Notes under the pieces: model-generated | The model's database searches: none | Told to the model about the DNA's origin: nothing | Seen by the model: the letters and a program-made list of their open reading frames with translations, nothing else | Position numbers and translations under genes: made by a program | In this document: in pieces, positions 6,728-13,972 of the stretch | How the letters are laid out: each line of letters begins with the position of its first letter | How positions within the stretch are numbered: position 1 is the stretch's first letter | Assembly: GCA_044358925.1 (NCBI GenBank) | Contig: JBIKNC010000092.1 | Location: forward strand, 1 to 16,264 | Source of the DNA: Rohdeia sp044358925 | GTDB taxonomy: Bacteria > Planctomycetota > UBA1135 > GCA-002686595 | Length of the DNA: 16,264 nucleotides | Direction of reading: 5' to 3'

Positions 6728-8998
6728 TCAGGCGCCCTGCGCGACCGCGGCGCGCCAGGTCTTCGCGTCCATCAAGATCTCGCGCCGCGATCCGCCGAGG
6801 TACGGCCCGATCAGGCCGCGCTGCTGGAGCTGGTCGAGGATCGCGGTCGACTGCTTGAAGTCGAGGCCGAAGCGCCGCTGGAGCATCGAGACGGCCACGC
6901 GGCCTTCCTCGAGGAACACACGACCGGCCTCGTAGACGAGCTTGTCGTCGATGTCCATCTCCGGCGCGGGTGCGGCCGGTGCCTCGAACAGCGAGGGCTG
7001 AGCCTCACGACCGCGGCCGCGACCGCGCGAACGTTTGCGCGGGGCGCGCGCCGCCGGAGCGAGTTCGGTGACGGGTTCGGAGCGCTCGTCGAGTTCCGCG
7101 TCGTTCTCTTCGACGGCCGGAGCCTGGCGCTTGTGTGCGCCGGTCGCCGCCGCGACGAGGGGCAGGGCGACCGCGGGCGGGAGCACGTCGTCCGCGCCCT
7201 CCTCCTCTTCGCCATCCGCGTCCGCGTCGTCGGCGAGCTGCGCCGCGACCACGCGCGGTTCGTCCTCGGTCTCTTCCGACTCCGCCGCCGCGTCGTCGTC
7301 CTCGTCGCTTTCGTCGTCCTCATCGAGGTCGTCGAGGTCGTCGTCCGAGTCCTCTTCGTCGAGGTCGTCTTCGAGATCGTCACCGGCGAGCGGTGCCGCC
7401 TTGAACTCCGGGTCGTCGCCTTCGATCCACTCCTCTTCCTCTTCTTCTTCCTCCTCGTCCTCGTCGTCCTCGTCGTCGTCGTCGTCATCCTCGTCGTCGT
7501 CGTCGTCCTCGTCGACTTCGACCCAGCCATCGTCGTCACCGGCGGCGACGGCCGTGAGCGCTCCGGCGACCGGGGCGACGGCCTCGTCTTCGGACTCCTC
7601 GCTCTCCTCGTCTTCGGACTCTTCGTCCTCTTCGTCGCTCGCGTACTCCTCGTCGTCCTCGAAGTCCTCGTCGAGCTCCTCTTCCTCGTCGAGCTCTTCG
7701 GGCGCCTCGACTTCGACGACGGCCGGCGCGGCGCCGCGCGGCTTGAACGGCTTGGCGTCGTCGCTGACCTTCGGAAGCAGCGACGGACCCGCGACCGCAG
7801 CGGCCACGGCACCCGACTCGACCGAGACGAACGACACCTCGCGGCGCGGCGCAGCGGCGGCGACGATGGTCGCGACCGGCTTGCTCGGCGGGGTGTACGG
7901 GCGCGGCTCGTCGATCTCGCCTTCGTGCGGTTCGACGGCGATCTCGCCCTTGTTCGCGACCGGTTGGCCGCGCTTCAGAATGCGCACCTCGAGGTCACCG
8001 GTCGCAGCGACTGCTGCTGCGGCAGCGGCCGTTCCGAGCGGCGCGACGGTCGCCGTCATCACCGGAGCGAACACCGGCGCGGGCGCGATCGGCGCGACAG
8101 GTGCTGCGGCCGGTGTGACGGTGACGGGAGCGATCGTCGGAGCGGCGTGGCGCGCGACGCTCGGTGTCGCGACCGGCGCGGTGACGACCGGCGCCGGGGC
8201 GACGACCGGCGCGCTCTTCTTCGTCTCGACGACGACCGGTTGCGCGGCGGCGCGCGCCAACGGGCGCACGGTCTCGCTGTCCTCGTCGGTGTCGCTGTCG
8301 ACCGCGGCGCGCTCGCGCCGCAGGTAGTCGGTGATCGACCAGCCGAACGCGTGTGCGAGTGCGAGCGTCGCTCCGGCCAGCACCACGGCGCCGAGCACAC
8401 CGCCGAGGATGCGCAGGTCGCCGGCGAACAGTGCGCCGAGGCGACCTTGGCCGAAGAGCCACGCACAGCCGACCGCGAGCAGCGGCAACGCGCCGCCGAT
8501 CGGCAGCCAGGCGAGGCGCCGCGTGCTGACGAGCGCCCAGACCATGAGCGCGACGAGCGTGCCGCTCGCGACGATCAACCCGAGCGCGCCGAACATGTCG
8601 ATCAGCCCGCGCACGGCTCCGGTGGTCGCGTTGACGCTCTGACCATCGGCGGGCACGCCCTTCACGAGCGCGGTGACGACCGAAGCGAGCAGGAACCCGC
8701 CCGCCGCCAGCGTGACGGCACCGACCCAGAAGCGCGGCGTCTCGTCGACGAGCTGTGCGTCGACCACGGGCACCGCTTTGGGCGCGGGCTTGGGCGCCGC
8801 CGCTTTCGCGGCCGCTCCGGCAGGTGTCGCCGCGGGGCGCGCACTCGCGCGCTCGGGTTCGGCGCGCGGGGCGGCGCTCGCCATCGGCACCACGTCCGGA
8901 GCGGGGCTCCCGACCTTCGCCGGCGACTGCGGAACGACCTCGCGGGCCGTGTTCTGACGCTGACGTTTCGACGCCTTGTTGCGCTTCTTCTTACTCAT
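6728..8998 (-). CDS. FtsK-like membrane protein without the motor domain
   Basis: A 756-residue protein with FtsK architecture but no ATPase. It has a Lys/Arg-rich start, an Ala/Pro linker, four predicted membrane helices (about 90-112, 130-157, 164-183, 194-219), an Ala/Pro/Val linker, PRPYTPP at 365-371, a long acidic stretch (about 428-602, with unbroken Asp/Glu runs around 496-523), a basic RKRSRGRGRGR patch (653-663), and a C-terminal FtsK gamma-type winged helix (about 684-751). No Walker A or B motif is present. The neighbouring FtsK has the matching PRPYAPP at 438-444. I infer a paralogue that lost its motor. Its ATG lies inside the end of ftsK (8-base overlap) without a clear ribosome-binding site, so it is probably translated by coupling. 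Its role is unknown; membrane tethering of DNA, XerD or FtsK is conceivable. Confidence 0.82.
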   Translation of the reverse strand: MSKKKRNKASKRQRQNTAREVVPQSPAKVGSPAPDVVPMASAAPRAEPERASARPAATPAGAAAKAAAPKPAPKAVPVVDAQLVDETPRFWVGAVTLAAGGFLLASVVTALVKGVPADGQSVNATTGAVRGLIDMFGALGLIVASGTLVALMVWALVSTRRLAWLPIGGALPLLAVGCAWLFGQGRLGALFAGDLRILGGVLGAVVLAGATLALAHAFGWSITDYLRRERAAVDSDTDEDSETVRPLARAAAQPVVVETKKSAPVVAPAPVVTAPVATPSVARHAAPTIAPVTVTPAAAPVAPIAPAPVFAPVMTATVAPLGTAAAAAAVAATGDLEVRILKRGQPVANKGEIAVEPHEGEIDEPRPYTPPSKPVATIVAAAAPRREVSFVSVESGAVAAAVAGPSLLPKVSDDAKPFKPRGAAPAVVEVEAPEELDEEEELDEDFEDDEEYASDEEDEESEDEESEESEDEAVAPVAGALTAVAAGDDDGWVEVDEDDDDDEDDDDDDEDDEDEEEEEEEEEWIEGDDPEFKAAPLAGDDLEDDLDEEDSDDDLDDLDEDDESDEDDDAAAESEETEDEPRVVAAQLADDADADGEEEEGADDVLPPAVALPLVAAATGAHKRQAPAVEENDAELDERSEPVTELAPAARAPRKRSRGRGRGREAQPSLFEAPAAPAPEMDIDDKLVYEAGRVFLEEGRVAVSMLQRRFGLDFKQSTAILDQLQQRGLIGPYLGGSRREILMDAKTWRAAVAQGA

Positions 8999-11846
8999 GG
9001 TCGTTCGGGGCGCCGCCGGTCGCGGCGCCGGTCATCTCTTCCCACTCTTCCAAGGACAGCAGCACTTCGCGCGACTTGCTGCCCTTGTGATTCCCGACGA
9101 TACCGACCTCGCCCATCATGTCGATGAGGCGCGAGGCGCGTGTGTATCCGACTTTCAGGTGGCGCTGCAGCAGCGACGCCGATCCGCGGCCGGTGGAGAG
9201 CACCGCGCGTACCGCCTGGTCCCACAGCTCGTCCTCGGCCGCCGGGTCGCTCGACGCCGCGCCTTCGCTGCGCGTCATGCCGGTCGCGACCTGCACGAGT
9301 TCCTGGTTGAAGTTCGGCGCCGACTCCTTGCACACGTAGTCGACGAGCGCTTGGAGTTCGCTGTCCTCGACGAGCGCACCCTGCGCGCGCACGAGTTGGC
9401 TCGACTGCGGCGGCGTGTAGAGCATGTCGCCCTGGCCGAGCAGCTTCTCCGCGCCCGACTTGTCGAGGATGACGCGGCTGTCCTGGTTCGACGCGACGGT
9501 GAACGCGATACGCGTCGGCAGGTTGCCTTTGAGCACACCCGTGATGACGTCCGTCGAAGGCCTCTGAGTCGCGACGATCACGTGGATGCCGACCGCGCGC
9601 GACTTCTGCGCGAGGCGCGTGATCGCACCTTCGGCCTCCTTCTTCGAGGTCATCATGAGGTCGGCCATCTCGTCGATGACGACCACGATGTACGGCACGT
9701 GGCGCGGCGTGCGTTCCTCGCTCCACTCCTGGCCCATGCGCTCCTTCAGCTTGTCCTCGCCGAGCGCGTTGTAGCCCTTGATGTTGCGCACGCCGGCGTG
9801 TTTGAACAGCTCGTAGCGCATCTCCATCTTCTCGCACGCCCACTCGAGCACGTTGGTGGCGTACTTCATGTCCGTCACCACCGGGCACATCTGGTGCGGC
9901 ACCTCGGAGTACATCTGCAGCTCGACCATCTTCGGGTCGATCATGATGAGCTGCACGTCGTGCGGCGAGCGCGTGAGCAGGAGGCTCGCGATGATCGTGT
10001 TGATGCAGACCGACTTGCCCGAGCCCGTCTGACCGGCGATCAGCACGTGCGGCATGCGCGCCAGGTCTTCGACGACCGGGTTGCCTTCCGCGTCCATGCC
10101 GAGGAACAACGGCAGCGCGAAGTGCTTGCTGTCGTAGGCCTCCTTCGTGATGAGTTCGCTGAAGCGCACGACGCGGCGCTTGCTGTTCGGCACCTCGACG
10201 CCGACCGTCGAACGGCCCGGGATCGGCGCGATGACGCGGATCGACTTGGCGCGCAGCGCCGCGGCGATCTCGTTCGACAGTTGCGTGACCTTGTTGAGGC
10301 GCGTGCCTTCCGCGACCTCGAGTTCGTAGAGCGTGACGACCGGGCCGACGATGCTGCCGACCACTTGCGCTTCGACGCGGAAGCTCGCGAGTTGCGCTTC
10401 CAGGCGCCGCGCTTCCGCTTCGATGTCCTCCGCCGAACGCGTCGTGTGGCGCGACTCGTCGGGTGGGATCAACAGCTCGAGCGGCGGGAACTTCCACGGG
10501 CCCTTGGGCGGCGTGGGCGGCGCGTACGGCCGCGGTTCGGGCGCTTTGTACGAGAGCTTCTTCTTGACGAGTTCGACGTTGCTGCCGCGAGCGGCGGCCG
10601 GAGCCGCTTCCTCCCAGTCTTCGTCGGCGTCGGCCTCGTCGGCGTCCTCCTCGTCGTCGTTCCACTCGTCGGTGTCCGACGCGTCGACGTCGTCGGCGTC
10701 GTCGCCGCCCCAATCGTCTTCGTCGTTCGCAGCCGAATCCTCGTCGTCCGACGCCTCTTCGGCAGCCGCCGCCGCGGCAGCCGCGGCCTTCTTCTTCGTG
10801 GCGCGCTTCTTCGGCGCGGGCACGATCTCGTCGTCGTCCACGGCTTCTTCGTCCGCGTCGACGTCGTCGTCCGACGCGTCGTCCCAGGCGTCCTGTTCGT
10901 CGGCCTCGGCTTCCGCGTCGACGTCGTCGTCTGCTTCGTCCGCTTCGTCGTCAGCCGCAGCGGCCTTCTTCTTCGACGCCTTCTTCTTCGCGAGCTTCTT
11001 CGTGCTCCGCTTCTTCGGGAGCGGCTCGATCTCGATGTCCGCGCCGCGCAGGAAGTCCCACCACGACGCGAGCGTCGCGGACAACCACACACCGAGCGCG
11101 CGCAGCGGCGGTTCACCGCGCTTCGTGCGGCGCTCCGACAGCCAGTGCACGAAGGCCGCGATGGCCGGCACGAACGCGAGTTCGGTCGCGAGCATGAAAC
11201 TCGCCGCCGTCACGAGGATCGTCAGCAGCCACGCACCGAGCAGGCCGAAGTTCTCGACCAGGATGCCCGTCGCGCCGCCGTGCGCCGACTGGCCTTGCAC
11301 GAGTTGCTGCGCGAGCCAACCGCCCGGCCCGTACGGCAGACGATCGCCCGTCGCGAAACCGAGTTGCTGCTGCGCGAGCGTGTGGGACGCGTAGTCCGCG
11401 CCGAACGCGAGCTCGAACAACACCGCCGCCGAGAACAACAGGCACGCGCCGCCGAGCACCCGTACCCACGGGAACACGATCTGCCGCCCGCTCATGAGGA
11501 CGACGCCCCACGCGAGTCCGAGGAAGCAGAACAGGTACGCGCTCCAACCGATCGCGACGAGAGCCTGGCGCGCGAGATAGAAACCGAGCGCGCCGCCGAA
11601 GTTCACACCGGTCGCGTCACCGAGCGGCGCCCAGAAACTCGCGACGGCGATGCCGAGCCAGAGCGAGAAGAACACGAACAGGAGACCTTTGATCTCCTGC
11701 AGCACGCCGCCGGTGTGTTCGTCGACTTCGCGGCCGAGGGCCAGGCTCGACAGCGTGCTCCCGATGCGGCGCGCGAGGCGCCCGAACCAGGAGGACGGTT
11801 CCGCGGACGACTTCTTCGCGGAGCGCTTGGGTCTGGATCTGGCCAT
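8991..11846 (-). CDS. ftsK: DNA translocase FtsK
   Basis: FtsK anchors at the division site, pumps DNA towards the terminus region and activates XerCD recombination. The 951-residue protein has an N-terminal membrane region (helices at about 53-72, 93-117, 127-148, 198-235) and a linker of two Lys/Ala plus acidic blocks (275-418). Then come an alpha/beta motor with Walker A GQTGSGKS (605-612), Walker B ending VVVIDEMADL (721-730) and ATQRPSTDVITG (759-770), and a C-terminal gamma winged helix (872-938) with recognition helix VGYTRASRLIDMM (899-911). All motor motifs look intact. I chose ATG 11846. GTG 11867 would add 7 residues and has GAGG 7 bases upstream, but inside a hairpin. It overlaps the FtsK-like gene by 8 bases. 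Confidence 0.95.
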   Translation of the reverse strand: MARSRPKRSAKKSSAEPSSWFGRLARRIGSTLSSLALGREVDEHTGGVLQEIKGLLFVFFSLWLGIAVASFWAPLGDATGVNFGGALGFYLARQALVAIGWSAYLFCFLGLAWGVVLMSGRQIVFPWVRVLGGACLLFSAAVLFELAFGADYASHTLAQQQLGFATGDRLPYGPGGWLAQQLVQGQSAHGGATGILVENFGLLGAWLLTILVTAASFMLATELAFVPAIAAFVHWLSERRTKRGEPPLRALGVWLSATLASWWDFLRGADIEIEPLPKKRSTKKLAKKKASKKKAAAADDEADEADDDVDAEAEADEQDAWDDASDDDVDADEEAVDDDEIVPAPKKRATKKKAAAAAAAAAEEASDDEDSAANDEDDWGGDDADDVDASDTDEWNDDEEDADEADADEDWEEAAPAAARGSNVELVKKKLSYKAPEPRPYAPPTPPKGPWKFPPLELLIPPDESRHTTRSAEDIEAEARRLEAQLASFRVEAQVVGSIVGPVVTLYELEVAEGTRLNKVTQLSNEIAAALRAKSIRVIAPIPGRSTVGVEVPNSKRRVVRFSELITKEAYDSKHFALPLFLGMDAEGNPVVEDLARMPHVLIAGQTGSGKSVCINTIIASLLLTRSPHDVQLIMIDPKMVELQMYSEVPHQMCPVVTDMKYATNVLEWACEKMEMRYELFKHAGVRNIKGYNALGEDKLKERMGQEWSEERTPRHVPYIVVVIDEMADLMMTSKKEAEGAITRLAQKSRAVGIHVIVATQRPSTDVITGVLKGNLPTRIAFTVASNQDSRVILDKSGAEKLLGQGDMLYTPPQSSQLVRAQGALVEDSELQALVDYVCKESAPNFNQELVQVATGMTRSEGAASSDPAAEDELWDQAVRAVLSTGRGSASLLQRHLKVGYTRASRLIDMMGEVGIVGNHKGSKSREVLLSLEEWEEMTGAATGGAPNDHE

Positions 11847-11867
11847 GGTGGGACGACGGACGCGCAC

Positions 11868-11887
11868 GGCGCCGCCTCAGCGGCGCC
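11868..11887 (-). promoter_or_regulatory. Hairpin immediately upstream of ftsK
   Basis: GGCGCCGC (11868-11875) pairs perfectly with GCGGCGCC (11880-11887) around a 4-base loop. In the minus-strand mRNA it lies 21 bases before the ATG start and directly abuts the alternative GTG start at 11867. It holds the only Shine-Dalgarno-like GAGG, partly in the loop and partly in the stem. It could reduce access for ribosomes. The effect is inferred. Confidence 0.3.
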
Positions 11888-12045
11888 CAACGGAACCGCG
11901 CCGGCGCGGCAGCGCGATCGGAGCCACGCGAAACGCGGCCGTAACGTGAGAGGTTCGCGCCCGCAGGCCCTTCGGAGCAAGGCGCGCGAGCCCCGCGTGC
12001 CCGTCTCGACACTCGATCACGTGCGCGCGGCCGCAACTCGTTGAT

Positions 12046-12066
12046 CCGCGACGGATCGCGGGTCAG
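12046..12066 (-). repeat. 21-base intergenic element, copy 2
   Basis: It matches 19 of 21 positions of the copy at 68-88, in the same orientation relative to the upstream operon. Here the element overlaps a small perfect hairpin (GATCCG 12043-12048 with CGGATC 12052-12057). It lies about 95 bases downstream of the coaB stop and upstream of ftsK. The role is unknown. Confidence 0.4.
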
Positions 12067-12083
12067 GAAGTTGCTTCCCGAGA

Positions 12084-12120
12084 GAGCGCCGCAGCGAGCT
12101 GCGAGGGCCGCTCGGCGCTC
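12084..12120 (-). terminator. Possible terminator after coaB
   Basis: GAGCGCCG (12084-12091) pairs perfectly with CGGCGCTC (12113-12120). The 21-base interior can itself fold (GCAGC 91-95 with GCTGC 98-102, competing by one base). It begins 39 bases after the coaB stop. No T-run follows. Position favours an operon end, but random stems are common in DNA this GC-rich. Confidence 0.3.
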
Positions 12121-12159
12121 ACCGCGCGCCGCTCCGCTCGCCCCGGCACCGAACGCCGT

Positions 12160-12834
12160 TCACTCCGTCGCGGGCCGCTCGAGTTCGACGAGCCGCGCGG
12201 CGACGTAGGCCTTCGAACGCCCGTCGATCAGGACCTCGGAACCGTCGCGACCGAGCACCGTGACGCTGGTCTTCACCGCCCCGAGCGCGGCCGCGCCGTT
12301 GAGCACGACATAGTCGGTGTTCTTGCGCCGCATCTTCGCGAGCGCGCGCTGCCGACCGTTGCCGGTCTCGAGTGCGAAGCCGACGACGAGGCGCTCGCCC
12401 TTCTTCTTCGCCACGGTCGCGAGCAGGTCCGGATTGCGCACGAGTTCGAGGGCGGTGGTCTGGGTCCCGCCGTCCTTCTTGCGCCACTTGCCCGCCAGGC
12501 GGCGTTTCGGGCGCCAGTCGGCGACCGCCGCGGCCATGTAGAGCACGTCGCAGCTCGGAAAGTGCTCGACGAGCGCCGCGAGCATGTCGCGCGCGCTCAC
12601 GACGTCGACACGCGTGACACCGGCGGGCGTCGGCTGGTGCACGGGCCCCGCGACGAGGACGACGTCGTCGCCGCGCTCGGCCGCGGCGCGCGCGATCTCG
12701 AAGCCCATCAGGCCGCTCGACTCGTTCGACAGGTAGCGCACCGGGTCGACGTACTCGCGCGTCGGGCCGGCGGTCACGAGGACGCGGCGCTTGGGCGCGC
12801 GCGACTTCTTCTTGGAGCCCTTCGCCGCGGCCAC
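12160..12834 (-). CDS. coaB: Phosphopantothenate-cysteine ligase (stand-alone CoaB)
   Basis: CoaB uses a nucleotide triphosphate to join cysteine to 4'-phosphopantothenate in coenzyme A synthesis. The 224-residue protein matches the C-terminal half of the bifunctional CoaBC: GPTREYVDPVRYLSNESSG (23-41), AAAVADWRP (101-109), a KWRKKDG stretch (116-122) and VRNPDLL (132-138). A basic KGSKKKSRAPKRR tail precedes the fold. I chose GTG 12834, two bases after the coaC stop, with AGGGG upstream. CTG 12840, overlapping that stop, is a rarer alternative. It is last in block A and works directly upstream of the CoaC reaction although encoded after it. The split from coaC looks genuine because both halves have complete motifs and their own start and stop codons. 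Confidence 0.92.
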   Translation of the reverse strand: MAAAKGSKKKSRAPKRRVLVTAGPTREYVDPVRYLSNESSGLMGFEIARAAAERGDDVVLVAGPVHQPTPAGVTRVDVVSARDMLAALVEHFPSCDVLYMAAAVADWRPKRRLAGKWRKKDGGTQTTALELVRNPDLLATVAKKKGERLVVGFALETGNGRQRALAKMRRKNTDYVVLNGAAALGAVKTSVTVLGRDGSEVLIDGRSKAYVAARLVELERPATE

Positions 12835-12836
12835 GA

Positions 12837-13385
12837 TCAGCGCCCCTGGCCGAGGATCTCGGCCACGCGCGCGACGAGTTCGAGCGGCTCGCACATGCGC
12901 CCCTTGCCTTCGACGCCGCAGGCCATGTGGCCCGCGCCCGGTTCGGCGATCGTCCAGCCGTCGGCGATCAGTTGTTCGACGTTGCGACGCACGGCCGGTG
13001 CGCTCCACATGTGCGGGTTCATCGCGGGCGACAGGAGCCGCGGCACGCTGCGCGGCGTCGCGAGCACGACCGTCGTCACGAGGTCGTTCGCCAGGCCGTT
13101 CGCGAGGCGCGCGATCACGTCCGCGCTGGCCGGCGCGAGCACGATGCACTCGGCCCACTGCGAGAGGGTGATGTGGTCCATCGCGCCGCGGCGCTCGTCT
13201 CCCCACTCACTCGATTGCGCGGGCTCGCCCGTGAGCGCCTCGAACAACTGCGGCGAGATCAGCTCCGCGGCGCGCGGCGTCAGCACGCAGCGCACGCGGT
13301 GACCGGCCTGCGCGAGTTTGCTCGCGAGATCGCAGCTCTTGTGGAGCGCCGCCGACGCCGAGGCACACAGGACGATGTTGCTCAC
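12837..13385 (-). CDS. coaC: Phosphopantothenoylcysteine decarboxylase (stand-alone CoaC)
   Basis: CoaC is an FMN enzyme that decarboxylates 4'-phosphopantothenoylcysteine to 4'-phosphopantetheine. The 182-residue flavoprotein has the catalytic histidine H71 in DHITLSQWA, the flavin region APASADVIARLANGLANDL (84-102), PAMNPHMW (120-127) and the ACG(x)EGKGRM segment with C156 (155-164). Its first strand reads CASASAALHK where relatives usually have GxTGSIAAYK, a mild departure. The GTG start overlaps the gmk stop as GTGA and has a textbook GGAGGT (13395-13400) 9 bases upstream. It is followed two bases later by coaB. Other HFCD-family flavoproteins are unlikely because of the coaB partner. 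Confidence 0.92.
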   Translation of the reverse strand: MSNIVLCASASAALHKSCDLASKLAQAGHRVRCVLTPRAAELISPQLFEALTGEPAQSSEWGDERRGAMDHITLSQWAECIVLAPASADVIARLANGLANDLVTTVVLATPRSVPRLLSPAMNPHMWSAPAVRRNVEQLIADGWTIAEPGAGHMACGVEGKGRMCEPLELVARVAEILGQGR

Positions 13386-13972
13386 GTTCGGCGGACCTCC
13401 GCATCGGGCCGCGGTTCGAGGCCCGCGATGGCACACACTTCGGCGTAGGCCCGTTCGACGTCGTCGTTGACCACGACGTGATCGTAGGCGCTGCGGTGCG
13501 CGCGTTCGGCCGTCGCTTTCGCGAGCCGTCTCTCGACCACCTCGATGGGCTCGGTTCCGCGACCTTCGAGGCGCCGGCGCAGCTCGCGTTCGTCGGGCAC
13601 GTCGATGAACACGAACAGAGCGTCGATCTTCTTCGCGCGGATCTGCGCGGCGCCCTGGACGTCGATCTCGAGCAGGAACACCTTGCCCTCCGCCACCGCC
13701 CGTTCGTACGGCTCCGCAGGCGTGCCGTAGAGATTGCCGTGCACCTCGGCCCACTCGAGGAAGCGGCCGCGCGCGATGTCGGCGCGGAAGGCCTCGGGGC
13801 TCACGAAGCGGTAGTGCACGCCGTCGACCTCGCCCGGGCGCGGCGCGCGCGTCGTGCACGAGACGCTGAACACGACCGACGGGTCCTGGCGCAGGCGCCG
13901 ATTGATCGTGCTCTTGCCGCTGCCCGACGGTCCGGACACGACGAGCGCGCGCCCCTTGCGAAACGCGCTCAT
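13382..13972 (-). CDS. gmk: Guanylate kinase
   Basis: Gmk phosphorylates GMP to GDP with ATP and is essential for GTP supply. The 196-residue cytoplasmic enzyme has the P-loop GPSGSGKS (14-21), the GMP-binding SCTTRAPRPGEVDGVHYRF stretch (38-56), FLEWAEVHGNLYGTP (71-85), LEIDVQGA (101-108) and the lid region RRRLEGRGTE (132-141). Length is within the family norm. The ATG overlaps the yicC stop as ATGA, and the stop overlaps the coaC start as GTGA. The yicC-gmk pairing is widespread in bacteria. The rpoZ gene commonly found next is not here: coaC starts within the gmk stop codon. Confidence 0.96.
   Translation of the reverse strand: MSAFRKGRALVVSGPSGSGKSTINRRLRQDPSVVFSVSCTTRAPRPGEVDGVHYRFVSPEAFRADIARGRFLEWAEVHGNLYGTPAEPYERAVAEGKVFLLEIDVQGAAQIRAKKIDALFVFIDVPDERELRRRLEGRGTEPIEVVERRLAKATAERAHRSAYDHVVVNDDVERAYAEVCAIAGLEPRPDAEVRRT

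Larger units (their letters stand above)
11888..12159. other. Non-coding gap between coaB and ftsK
   Basis: With the hairpin at 11868-11887 this makes a gap of about 310 bases without a convincing gene. It should contain the ftsK promoter on the minus strand, but I find no good -35/-10 pair. It holds a candidate terminator (12084-12120), a GGAAG/CTTCC mini-hairpin (12066-12078), and copy 2 of the 21-base element. Confidence 0.5.

Noticed and set aside
5220..6935. Plus-strand open frame of 571 residues opposite rimO
   Set aside because: RimO on the minus strand has all six cysteines and full length, so this is an antisense shadow.
7430..7515. Triplet array considered as CRISPR or minisatellite
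   Set aside because: There are no spacers and no repeat unit longer than 3 bases; it is in-frame Asp/Glu coding sequence.
7035..8327. Serine-rich plus-strand frame with long poly-Ser runs
   Set aside because: The poly-Ser is only the TCG/TCC reading of the GAC/GAG repeat that encodes the acidic linker on the minus strand.
7133..9127. Plus-strand open frame of 664 residues opposite the FtsK-like gene
   Set aside because: Low-complexity Arg/Val/Leu composition mirrors the acidic repeats on the other strand; no domain, no plausible start context.
8976..12044. Plus-strand open frame of 1022 residues opposite ftsK
   Set aside because: It is the complement of ftsK, which has complete family motifs. 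The translation is rich in Arg, His, Asp and Val without any recognisable domain, as expected for antisense frames in GC-rich DNA.
12837..13206. Continuous frame upstream of coaB suggesting a hidden CoaBC fusion
   Set aside because: That frame across coaC is Arg/Ala-rich noise, while coaC is complete in another frame with its own stop codon.
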